This document shows positions 30,779 through 38,927 of a stretch of 49,615 bases of DNA, in pieces; within the stretch, counting starts at the first letter, position 1; each line of letters begins with the position of its first letter. The position numbers and the translations under genes are program-made. Below the pieces are notes generated by a model. That model did no database searches, was not told the origin of the DNA, and saw only the letters and a program-made list of their open reading frames with translations. This stretch comes from SIG78 sp045585955 (GTDB lineage: Bacteria > Verrucomicrobiota > Lentisphaeria > Victivallales > Victivallaceae): assembly GCA_045585955.1 (NCBI GenBank), contig JAZMZK010000129.1, positions 1-49,615 on the forward strand, given 5' to 3'.

Positions 30779-33373
30779 ATGAATATGGAAAAATTTACCA
30801 ACCGCAGTCGTGAAGCATTGGTCAATGCTCAAAATCTGGCGATAGCTTCCCGGCACACCCAGCTTACTGACTTGCATTTGTTCAAGGCTTTGCTTGAGCA
30901 GCAGGATGGTCTTGCCGGCAATATATTGTCAAAAATGAATATCAATGTTCAAAGTTTGCTTTCTGCTGTGGATGGGGCGCTTGCCAGAGAACCGCATTTT
31001 TCCGGCAATGGCAACGGCGACCTTTACCAAACCAGAGAGTTCAGCGAAGTATTGGTTGCCGCCGGTAAGATCGCTGAACAGATGAAAGACGAATATGTCA
31101 GCGTGGAGCATCTGCTGCTGGCTCTCTGCAAAAGTAACTGCGAAAGCGGCAAAATTTTGAAGAATATCAATGTAAAGTATGATGATATTCTTAAAGCTCT
31201 GCAAACTATTCGCGGCAATCAAAGAGTAACCAGTGCCGACCCCGAAAGCACTTTTGAAGCTTTGGAAAAGTACGGTCGTGATCTGACTCTTTTAGCAGCT
31301 CAAGGCAAGCTTGATCCGGTCATCGGGCGGGATGAAGAGATCCGCCGGGTGGTGCAGATCCTTTCCCGCCGCACCAAAAACAATCCGGTACTGATCGGTG
31401 AACCCGGCGTGGGGAAAACCGCTATTGTGGAAGGTCTGGCGTTGCGTATCTTCAAAGGCGATGTGCCGGAAAGTTTGAAGAACCGCAAGCTGGTGGCTCT
31501 GGATATGGGCAGTTTGATCGCCGGTGCCAAATACCGTGGCGAGTTTGAAGAACGGCTCAAGGCGGTGCTTAAAGAAGTGACCAGCTCCGAAGGCAATGTC
31601 ATACTCTTTATTGACGAGCTGCACACCGTAGTCGGCGCCGGAGCTACCGATGGAGCCATGGATGCGGGGAATTTGCTCAAGCCCATGCTGGCACGGGGCG
31701 AACTGCACTGTATTGGAGCTACTACGCTGGATGAATACCGCAAATATATTGAAAAAGATGCGGCATTGGAACGGCGTTTCCAGTCGGTGCTGGTGGCTCC
31801 TCCCTCGGTGGAAGATACCATTTCCATCTTGCGTGGGCTCAAAGAACGCTATGAATTGCACCACGGTATACATTTGCAGGATGGAGCGTTGGTAGCAGCA
31901 GCGGTCTTGTCAGATAAATACATCTCCGACCGTTTTCTGCCCGATAAAGCCATCGACCTGGTGGACGAAGCCGCTGCCGTTTTGCGGACTGAAATCGAAA
32001 GCTCCCCGGTGGAGATCGATGAGATCGAACGCAAGATCATGCGTCTGGAAATCGAGATCACCGGCTTGAAAAAAGATAAGGATACCGCTTCAGTAAAACG
32101 GCGGGAAGCCCTGGAGAGCGAGCTTGCCGAATACAAAAGTCAGGCATCCGAACTCCGTGCCCGCTGGGAAAACGAAAAGCAAGCCATCAGCAAATTGCAG
32201 GAGTTGCGGGAAAGTCTGGAAGTTGCCCGTATCCAGTTGGAAAAAGCGGAGCGGGATTATGACCTCAACCGTGCCGCTGAACTGCGGCATGGGGTGATCC
32301 CCGGCATTGAAAAGCAGCTTAAAGCGGCGGAAGATGAACTCAAAAACAGCAAAAACACCCGCTTGCTCAAAGAGGAAGTCGATGCTGAAGATATTGCTGC
32401 GATCGTCAGCCGCTGGACTCATATACCAGTAAGCAAACTCCTTGCCAGCGAAAAAGCCAAACTTTTGCAACTGGCTGATACTCTCCACGAAAGAGTGGTG
32501 GGGCAGGACGAAGCTGTGCAGGCGGTTTCCGATGCGGTGCTGCGAGCCCGTGCCGGATTGCAGGATCCCAACCGGCCCATCGCAAGTTTCATCTTTCTGG
32601 GGCCTACCGGGGTAGGGAAGACCGAGCTGGCAAGAGCATTGGCTGAACAGCTTTTTGACGACGAAAGAGCAGTCATTCGTATCGACATGTCTGAATACAT
32701 GGAAAAACACAATGTATCCCGCTTGATCGGGGCGCCTCCCGGCTATGTGGGCTACGAAGAAGGCGGACAGCTGACCGAAGCGGTGCGGCGCAAACCCTAC
32801 GCTGTGGTGCTGTTTGATGAAATCGAAAAGGCTCATTACGATGTATTCAACATCTTGCTGCAAATTCTGGAAGACGGCAGAATAACCGATTCGCAGGGCA
32901 GGGTGGTAAGTTTCAAAAACACCATTATCATTATGACCAGCAACCTTGCCAGCCATTTGATATTGGAGCACCACGGAGCAGTGGAAGAGGTCAAAGATGT
33001 GGTGACTGACGAGCTTAAACGCCACTTCCGGCCGGAATTTCTGAACCGGGTGGACGAGGTGCTGATCTTCCGGCAGCTGGGCAAAGCAGATATGCTCAAA
33101 ATCGTGGATATCCAGCTGGAGCGTTTCCGTAAACGCCTTGCCGACCACGAAGTCAAGCTCACTATGACCGACGAAGCCAAAAGCCTGATCGTGGAAAACG
33201 GTTTTGACCCGGCATTTGGAGCCAGACCGCTGAAACGGGCAGTGATCCGGGAACTGGAAACACCGGTTTCCCGCTTGCTGATAGCCGGTGAATTGCTCAA
33301 TGGCGGCGAATTGCAGGTTACAGCGGAAGATGGCAAACTCAAATTCGTCTGTCTGCCGCCGGTGGAAGCATAA
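30779..33373 (+). CDS. clpB: ATP-dependent disaggregase ClpB
   Basis: An 864-residue Hsp100 chaperone that, with DnaK, rescues aggregated proteins. Domains in order: Clp N-domain repeats (1-145), first AAA+ with GEPGVGKTAIVEG at about 206, the long coiled-coil middle domain (about 410-530), second AAA+ with GPTGVGKTELARA at about 607, and the C-terminal D2-small domain. The length is normal. GGAGGTG lies five bases before the ATG. The gene stands alone and is preceded by a sigma-54 promoter with two activator-like sites, an unusual control for clpB, which is more often under heat-shock sigma factors or CtsR/HspR. Confidence 0.97.
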   Translation: MNMEKFTNRSREALVNAQNLAIASRHTQLTDLHLFKALLEQQDGLAGNILSKMNINVQSLLSAVDGALAREPHFSGNGNGDLYQTREFSEVLVAAGKIAEQMKDEYVSVEHLLLALCKSNCESGKILKNINVKYDDILKALQTIRGNQRVTSADPESTFEALEKYGRDLTLLAAQGKLDPVIGRDEEIRRVVQILSRRTKNNPVLIGEPGVGKTAIVEGLALRIFKGDVPESLKNRKLVALDMGSLIAGAKYRGEFEERLKAVLKEVTSSEGNVILFIDELHTVVGAGATDGAMDAGNLLKPMLARGELHCIGATTLDEYRKYIEKDAALERRFQSVLVAPPSVEDTISILRGLKERYELHHGIHLQDGALVAAAVLSDKYISDRFLPDKAIDLVDEAAAVLRTEIESSPVEIDEIERKIMRLEIEITGLKKDKDTASVKRREALESELAEYKSQASELRARWENEKQAISKLQELRESLEVARIQLEKAERDYDLNRAAELRHGVIPGIEKQLKAAEDELKNSKNTRLLKEEVDAEDIAAIVSRWTHIPVSKLLASEKAKLLQLADTLHERVVGQDEAVQAVSDAVLRARAGLQDPNRPIASFIFLGPTGVGKTELARALAEQLFDDERAVIRIDMSEYMEKHNVSRLIGAPPGYVGYEEGGQLTEAVRRKPYAVVLFDEIEKAHYDVFNILLQILEDGRITDSQGRVVSFKNTIIIMTSNLASHLILEHHGAVEEVKDVVTDELKRHFRPEFLNRVDEVLIFRQLGKADMLKIVDIQLERFRKRLADHEVKLTMTDEAKSLIVENGFDPAFGARPLKRAVIRELETPVSRLLIAGELLNGGELQVTAEDGKLKFVCLPPVEA

Positions 33374-33475
33374 ACTGCCAAAACGGTTGTCGGCAGTGAT
33401 TTATCGGGGGCGGCGGGAAAGCTTTTCGGGAAAAGTTTTTCCGCTGCCCCGGAGTTGCTTATCAACCTTTATTTT

Positions 33476-35044
33476 TTATTCCCAGCCCGGGTCGTCCAGC
33501 AAAGATGCGTCGGTAACAAACAATGGGTAGTCCAGCAGCGGCAGCCGGGGGATCACCAGATATTCTCCGTAGTTGCCGTCGCAGTAATTTGACATTTGCT
33601 TTATGCGGTAAACTCTACTGGTGATGGGATCGATCAGGATCGGTTTTTCAAACTTCATATCCTGTGGGACCCAAGTGGAGGCCTGCACCGGTTTTACCAT
33701 CCACTCGGCATCAAAATGTGTTGGCGAATAATATGCAAAGATCGGGACATTGTTTTTCTTGAAAACGCAGGTTAATCCGGAAGAATTTTCTATCGGCAGC
33801 GTACTCAACGAGCGTCCGGTCATGGGGTACAGCTCAAAGTTTCCGTGGATATGTTCGGTACGGCTGTCGAAAATCCATGCCATGCTCTGCATTGCCCGGA
33901 ACGCCAGTTTCGGCCGGTAGTTTTCGGGGTCGGTCGCATCGATCACTCCCTGACTGTGCACATTGCCGTTGGGCAGATAACCGTTACCAATGTCGCAAAT
34001 AGTGAAATAACTGCTCATGGCCAGATCCATCCGCAAGTCGGTCAGATAGCGGCGGGTCAGATAACGGGCCTGCACGGCTTCGGTGGATCTGAAGCCGCGG
34101 CGCAGTAATCCGGAGTTGGAGGGTCTGCCGTTTTCGCCCTGCCAGATGGGTATATCCCGACCGCTTGCCCGGATCAGATCGCGGATAAACTGCAAGCGTT
34201 CCTGATAATAAAGTTCGGGATTTCCGCCGTACGGGTGATAGCTGAATATATCCATATTTTCAGCTATATTACTGTTAAACAATCCCAGAATATATTCATT
34301 GCATATACCGCATCCGGAAATCGCCCCGGCAATGATTTTTGCTTCGGGCTGGATTTCTTTGACCGCAGCATAGGTGATCTTTACCAGTTCGGCGTAAACT
34401 TCCGGCGGTTCCGGCTGGATGAGGCTTCCGGTATTGGGTTTCCGCAAGAAACCGGCATTGGGCTCGTTCCACACCTCCCAATGTGTAACTCTGTGGGAAA
34501 AATGTTTTACCATGGCCCGGCAGTAGTTCTGCCATCCTTCTATACCTTCTTTACCAAACCGGGTGGGCGAAAAGAAATAATTACCGTGCGGCGGCAAAGG
34601 TTCTGCACCTGCCATATAAAGCGGATTTCCGAAACTCAAACTTACCCACGGCTGAATACCTGCACCCAGCAAGCCGTCAACGATTTCGTCCAGCCAATCA
34701 AAGTTATACACCCCCGGAGTGGTTTCAGCCCGCTGCCAGCCGGATTGGATCCGAGCCCATTTTACGCCGGAATGGCGGGCGATCTTCAAGGCTTTTTCAA
34801 AAATATAAGCAGTCCGGTGATCCAAAACTTCAAAGCCCACCCCCAGTGGCGAGGATTTGACTTGCAGGCTGTTGCGGACAGGTAAATCTGTCAGATATTC
34901 AAGATTATTTTCAAATCCGTCATAACGGGGGTCAAACAGCATTTCACAATATTTTTTTATTTCATCCTGCCGGGGATTAGCAGGGACGGGGTCGACAACT
35001 GGAAGCTGATCGAAAAAATTCATGCTCGAAGAAATTTCTGACAT
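33476..35044 (-). CDS. clan GH-A glycoside hydrolase (GH39-like)
   Basis: A 522-residue enzyme with a (beta/alpha)8 barrel. The acid/base Glu194 lies in WEVWNEPN and the likely nucleophile Glu304 in WQGENGRPS, 110 residues apart, as in retaining GH39/GH5-type enzymes; HPYGG at about 270 and GVKWARIQSGWQRAE near the start also fit. A C-terminal beta domain covers the last 100 residues. It has no signal peptide, so it should act in the cytoplasm on imported oligosaccharides. GGAGAA precedes the ATG. The sugar specificity cannot be told. Confidence 0.82.
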   Translation of the reverse strand: MSEISSSMNFFDQLPVVDPVPANPRQDEIKKYCEMLFDPRYDGFENNLEYLTDLPVRNSLQVKSSPLGVGFEVLDHRTAYIFEKALKIARHSGVKWARIQSGWQRAETTPGVYNFDWLDEIVDGLLGAGIQPWVSLSFGNPLYMAGAEPLPPHGNYFFSPTRFGKEGIEGWQNYCRAMVKHFSHRVTHWEVWNEPNAGFLRKPNTGSLIQPEPPEVYAELVKITYAAVKEIQPEAKIIAGAISGCGICNEYILGLFNSNIAENMDIFSYHPYGGNPELYYQERLQFIRDLIRASGRDIPIWQGENGRPSNSGLLRRGFRSTEAVQARYLTRRYLTDLRMDLAMSSYFTICDIGNGYLPNGNVHSQGVIDATDPENYRPKLAFRAMQSMAWIFDSRTEHIHGNFELYPMTGRSLSTLPIENSSGLTCVFKKNNVPIFAYYSPTHFDAEWMVKPVQASTWVPQDMKFEKPILIDPITSRVYRIKQMSNYCDGNYGEYLVIPRLPLLDYPLFVTDASLLDDPGWE

Positions 35045-35113
35045 AATTTATTCTCCAATTCGTTAAGTACAGGTAGATTCTAAACAATATACAGATCGCA
35101 AATCACAAAATAA

Positions 35114-35139
35114 AAAATGGCAACCCCACAGAGATTCGA
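35114..35139 (-). repeat. duplicate of the tRNA-Gln 3' end (att-like)
   Basis: Twenty-six bases identical to 35330-35355, covering the T-loop half, acceptor strand and CCA of tRNA-Gln plus flanking A/T. Such duplicates are left when an element integrates at a tRNA 3' end. Confidence 0.7.
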
Positions 35140-35210
35140 CGCAAGGGCATAAGCCCGCAGCGAGCCTGAGCAGCACAGCCGTTTAAGGCGAGCAGCACAA
35201 GGCAACTCCC

Positions 35211-35321
35211 TTAAAAAATCTCTGTGGTATGGCAGAGCCATAACACAAAAAAGCTGAAAAAAAAGAACTGGCGGAAAATTATTTTCAAGACAGTTCTTAT
35301 TCAGCTTCAGAGATTTTTTAA
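35211..35321 (-). other. three-way-junction fold downstream of tRNA-Gln
   Basis: Outer arms TTAAAAAATCTCTG (35211-35224) and CAGAGATTTTTTAA (35308-35321) are perfect. Inside are hairpin TATGGC-AGA-GCCATA and a longer hairpin (AAGCTGAA and AAGAACTG with CAGTTCTT and TTCAGCTT, 35251-35307). On the minus strand the longer hairpin is followed by T6, so it may end the tRNA transcript. Confidence 0.6.
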
Positions 35322-35333
35322 TATCAAAGAAAA

Positions 35334-35409
35334 TGGCAACCCCACAGAGATTCGAACTCCGACTAAATGAACCAAAATCATTTGTGCTACCATTACACCA
35401 TAGGGTTGC
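35334..35409 (-). tRNA. tRNA-Gln (anticodon TTG)
   Basis: Minus-strand cloverleaf: the acceptor GCAACCC pairs with GGGGTTG-region bases, the anticodon stem AATGA/TCATT encloses TTTTGGT, giving anticodon TTG for CAA codons, and the T arm GGAGTTCGAATCTCT is clear. CCA is encoded. Its 3' end is duplicated 216 bases away. Confidence 0.92.
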
Positions 35410-35578
35410 GGCTTTTGATAATGTAATACACTTTTTTAAAAAATCCAACTTTGTAAGTAACTTTTTTTAATGTTTTTGCAATATTAGGTACGCTTGGGGT
35501 TGACTTTTGTCCGGTTGCAGTATATTTTATGGCTTAAACAGAATAAAAATAAATATTTTAACAGAGCAATATTATATT

Positions 35579-36370
35579 ATGGATCCGGTTTTATTTTCTA
35601 TCGGGAGTTTTTCGCTGCGCTGGTATGGAGTGATGGCGGCGTTGGGGTTTGTTGCGGGCCTGGCTATATTACAGCTCAATAAAAAATATGCCAGACTTAC
35701 TTCGGAACAGGTCAGCAATATCGTTATGCTGGGGATGATCTCCGGCGTGATCGGTTCCCGGATATTTTATGTGGTGCAGAACTGGAGCTATTATAAAGCT
35801 CACCCGGCGGCAATAATCCGGGTCGATCAGGGGGGCTTGGTCTTTTACGGCGGATTTATTCTGGCATTTGCCTTGATCATCTGGTATGTCAAAAAGATTT
35901 GCAAAGCCGATGTGGTTCGGGTGCTTGATTCACTGGCTCCGGCGTTGGCGGGGGCTCATGCCTTGGGGCGGATCGGCTGTTTTTTCAATGGCTGCTGCTA
36001 TGGCAAACCGGCTGACCTCTGGTGGTCAGTAGTTTATCCTGAAAATACCGAACCATTTGTCCGGTATGGAGCGATGCCGCTGCATCCGGTGCAGATCTAT
36101 GAAGCGATACTGAATATTATTCTGGCGGCTGTTCTCTTGGTATTGGTGCGTAAATGCAAAAAAGGAATATCTTCGGCAATATATCTGCTTGCTTATGGCT
36201 TGCTGCGGTTTGTGGATGAGTTTTTCCGGGGCGATCACTCGGATTTTGTGCAGGGCTTTACCCCGGCTCAAGTCATCGGTTTCGGCATGATCCCGGCGGG
36301 GATCATCTTGCTTGTTATATTTTTGCGTGCCCCGAAAGAAGAAATAATTGAAAGTGCCGAGCAGCAATGA
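35579..36370 (+). CDS. lgt: prolipoprotein diacylglyceryl transferase
   Basis: A 263-residue inner-membrane enzyme that moves diacylglycerol from phosphatidylglycerol to the lipobox cysteine of prolipoproteins. It has about seven membrane helices, the HALGRIGCFFNGCCYG signature near residue 125, GVIGSRIFYVV near residue 55 and a conserved late YGLLRFVDEFFRGD. The ATG before MDPVLFSIG at 35579 fits family starts. Its stop overlaps the next start by four bases (ATGA), an operon with the pseudouridine synthase. It supplies the machinery needed by the lipoprotein candidates of the window. Confidence 0.95.
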   Translation: MDPVLFSIGSFSLRWYGVMAALGFVAGLAILQLNKKYARLTSEQVSNIVMLGMISGVIGSRIFYVVQNWSYYKAHPAAIIRVDQGGLVFYGGFILAFALIIWYVKKICKADVVRVLDSLAPALAGAHALGRIGCFFNGCCYGKPADLWWSVVYPENTEPFVRYGAMPLHPVQIYEAILNIILAAVLLVLVRKCKKGISSAIYLLAYGLLRFVDEFFRGDHSDFVQGFTPAQVIGFGMIPAGIILLVIFLRAPKEEIIESAEQQ

Positions 36371-37302
36371 TCCGCAAATTTCATCTTGATAAATCTGTTG
36401 AGAATCTCCGCTTGGATCAATTTCTTGCCAATCAACTGCCAGACCACTCCCGCTCTTACTTGCAAAAGCTGGTCAAGGCGGGCAAGGTCATGCTTGATGG
36501 AAATGTGATGTCGGTCAATAAAACCGCTTTACCGGGCAAAGGTGTTATAACTGTTGAGCTGCCGGAAGTGCAAAATAATGCAGAGTTGGCGGCAGAGGAG
36601 TTTGCATTTGAACTTTTATATGAAGATGAGTTTATGGCAGTTATAAATAAGCCAGCTGGTGTGGTGGTGCATCCGGCTCCGGGGAATCCGGATGGTACGG
36701 TGGTCAATGCCATTTTAAGCCGCTATCCGGAGCTGCGTTCTGCTGAATTGCCCGACGGCAGCCGCCCGGGGATCGTGCATCGGCTGGATAAAGATACCTC
36801 CGGCTGTCTGGCGGTGGCACGAACACCGGAAGCTCAAGCCAAATTATGCGAAGCCTTTGCCGCCCGGGAAACCGGAAAAATCTATCTGGCGATCACCGCC
36901 GGAATCCCCAAAGAGAAAAAAGGTCGTATAGAAAATCTGATTGGCCGCCATCCGGTCAACCGGCAGAAAATGGCGATAGTTGAACGCAACGGCAAAAATG
37001 CTGTAAGTGAGTACGAAGTTATTGACGAAGGCCGCATAAACAATGTAAAAACCGCTTTGGTAAAAGTGCGTATCTATACCGGGCGTACTCACCAGATAAG
37101 AGTACATCTGGCAAGTTTGGGCTGCCCTGTGCTGGGCGATGAGCTTTACGGCGGAGCCAAATCCTGCCACGGAATACCCCGGCAAATGCTCCACGCCTGG
37201 AAGTTGAAAGTACCACATCCCAAAAACGGCGAAATGGTCAAGGTACAATCCCCCATACCCGAAGATATGGAAAAAATCTACCGACTGATGAAGTCAGAAT
37301 AA
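36367..37302 (+). CDS. rluD: RluA/RluD-family pseudouridine synthase
   Basis: A 311-residue enzyme that turns uridine into pseudouridine in rRNA. Residues 1-60 are an S4 RNA-binding domain; the catalytic motif GIVHRLDKDTSG has Asp141; RTHQIRVHL and LGDELYGG follow in the usual order. The length and the S4 domain favour RluD over RluA/RluC, but the target site is not proven. It overlaps lgt by four bases and ends in a bidirectional terminator. Confidence 0.9.
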   Translation: MIRKFHLDKSVENLRLDQFLANQLPDHSRSYLQKLVKAGKVMLDGNVMSVNKTALPGKGVITVELPEVQNNAELAAEEFAFELLYEDEFMAVINKPAGVVVHPAPGNPDGTVVNAILSRYPELRSAELPDGSRPGIVHRLDKDTSGCLAVARTPEAQAKLCEAFAARETGKIYLAITAGIPKEKKGRIENLIGRHPVNRQKMAIVERNGKNAVSEYEVIDEGRINNVKTALVKVRIYTGRTHQIRVHLASLGCPVLGDELYGGAKSCHGIPRQMLHAWKLKVPHPKNGEMVKVQSPIPEDMEKIYRLMKSE

Positions 37303-37344
37303 AAAAAGCTCCGTACTGCTTTGCGGCAATACAGAGCTTTTTTT
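37301..37344. terminator. bidirectional terminator
   Basis: AAAAAAAGCTC and GAGCTTTTTTT with inner GTA/TAC pairing, between convergent rluD-like and peptidyl-prolyl isomerase genes. Confidence 0.88.
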
Positions 37345-37359
37345 GTGCATTGTCAGCAA

Positions 37360-38913
37360 TTATTCGGCAACTGCTTCCAGAATCACCACATCTTCTTTGG
37401 GTACATCCTGATGACCGGCTCTGCCGCCGGTTTTCACACCCTTGATCTTGTTGACTACATCCATACCTTCAACGACTTTGCCGAATACGCAATAGCCGTA
37501 GAACTGGGGGCTGGGAGAGCGGTAGTCAAGGAAATCGTTGTTGTTGACATTGATGAAGAACTGGGCCGTTGCGCTGTGCGGATCCATGGTTCTTGCCATA
37601 GCAATAGTGCCGATTTCGTTGGAAAGACGGTTGTCGGCTTCGTTTTCGATGGGGGCACGGGTTTCTTTCTGCTTGAACTTCCGGTCAAAACCGCCGCCCT
37701 GGATCATGAATCCGTCGATCACCCGGTGGAAGAGGGTGCCGTTGTAGAAACCGCTGTTGACATATTCCAGAAAGTTGGCAACGGTTTTAGGTGCAGCGTC
37801 AGCAAAGAGTTCCAGCTTGATGTCGCCGAAGTTGGTTTTTAATGTGACCATGGTCTTTTTCTCCATTTTCTTTATCTTGGGTTTTGCCGGAGTTTTTTCC
37901 GGCTTGGGGTTGATATTTTTTGATTCTTTTTCGATATTTACTGCCTGTTTGTTCCCGAAATAGTACCGGATAACCGCATCTTGCCGCAAGCGGTTTTTCA
38001 GGGCATCAGAGGCTTTTTCTCTTGCTTGAGTCAGAAGTTTGCTGCGGATAAGTTCCCGGTGTTCTGCAATATTGGCAATTTGGCCGGGGATCACCGCCTG
38101 TACTTTGATAAAATAATTGCCTTCAGCAGTTTTTACCGGACCGAAAACGGAGTTGATTTTTAAATCATTTTGATTGATCGCTGCGGCAAATTCACTGCGT
38201 AAATTGTTTTTTTCTATAAAACCAACTACGCCGCCCTGATCCCGGTTGGGGCCGCGTGAAAAAGCTTTGACCAGCTCGGAAAAACTGCTGCTGTCGGCAA
38301 AAATTTTCTTTTCAATAGCCTTTACATCAGCTTCCGGGGTATTTTCCGGCAGCAGCAGCAATGCTAACTGTATGCGTTCGGGGCGGGAAAATTTTTTTAT
38401 ATTTTCTTTGAAGTATTTATGCATTTCTTCCGGCGTGGGTTCGCCGACTGCATAATATTCTCTGCCGACTACCATTTCTGCCTTCAACCGTTCGATCGCT
38501 TTACTGCGCAACTCCTCAATGCTGCTGTTCATTGCCCGGGCTCTGGCGGCGAGTTCCGCACGGGTGCGGCAGTTCAGATTTTCAGCCAGATCATCCAGCA
38601 TACTTTCCACATATTTTTGCGGCAAAACCAATTTTAAGCGGTCGAATTCATCGATCAGCAATTTACGGTCTATTATCCGGTCAACTGCATCTTGCCGCAG
38701 TTTGGCGATCTCTTCAGAAACTTTACCTTGAGCCGCATACGCTTTGGCTAAAGCTTCACTGGAGCTGCTTTCGCTCAAAACTTCGCCCAGCGTAACTGCC
38801 CGGCCGTTGACTGTTGCCAGTATCGAGGTCGAGGAAGCTGTTTTGGGGGAGTTGCCCAAGGCTTCGGAGATACAGCACAGTACCAGCATTATACCCAATA
38901 TTGCATATTTCAT
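37360..38913 (-). CDS. exported parvulin-cyclophilin fusion peptidyl-prolyl isomerase
   Basis: A 517-residue protein joining two unrelated isomerase folds. Residues 1-20 are a signal peptide; 30-170 are a SurA-like helical chaperone region; about 175-285 are a parvulin domain (QLALLLLPE, GPNRDQGGVVGFIEK); a Lys/Pro linker covers 335-355; and 355-517 are a complete cyclophilin of PpiB type (FHRVIDGFMIQGGGF, AQFFINVNNNDFLDY). The linker encodes GGAGAAAAAGACC before an in-frame ATG (37849-37851) that would give a normal 163-residue cytoplasmic cyclophilin. So one gene may make both a periplasmic fusion and a free cyclophilin. Confidence 0.9.
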   Translation of the reverse strand: MKYAILGIMLVLCCISEALGNSPKTASSTSILATVNGRAVTLGEVLSESSSSEALAKAYAAQGKVSEEIAKLRQDAVDRIIDRKLLIDEFDRLKLVLPQKYVESMLDDLAENLNCRTRAELAARARAMNSSIEELRSKAIERLKAEMVVGREYYAVGEPTPEEMHKYFKENIKKFSRPERIQLALLLLPENTPEADVKAIEKKIFADSSSFSELVKAFSRGPNRDQGGVVGFIEKNNLRSEFAAAINQNDLKINSVFGPVKTAEGNYFIKVQAVIPGQIANIAEHRELIRSKLLTQAREKASDALKNRLRQDAVIRYYFGNKQAVNIEKESKNINPKPEKTPAKPKIKKMEKKTMVTLKTNFGDIKLELFADAAPKTVANFLEYVNSGFYNGTLFHRVIDGFMIQGGGFDRKFKQKETRAPIENEADNRLSNEIGTIAMARTMDPHSATAQFFINVNNNDFLDYRSPSPQFYGYCVFGKVVEGMDVVNKIKGVKTGGRAGHQDVPKEDVVILEAVAE

Positions 38914-38927
38914 AAAAATCCTTTTTG

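Larger units (their letters stand above)
35045..35333. other. non-coding region with duplicated tRNA 3' end and a folded element
   Basis: No gene is supported. It contains a 26-bp copy of the tRNA-Gln 3' end (35114-35139), a GGGC/GCCC hairpin, two GAGCAGCACA repeats, and a three-way-junction fold (35211-35321). The reading frame crossing it looks spurious. Confidence 0.6.

Noticed and set aside
33374..33475. Terminator between clpB and the glycosidase gene
   Set aside because: CTGCC/GGCAG can pair but no T tract follows; too weak to list.
35080..35448. Minus-strand frame over tRNA-Gln and its duplicated end
   Set aside because: It reads through a tRNA and an inverted-repeat region and has no ribosome site; it is treated as non-coding.
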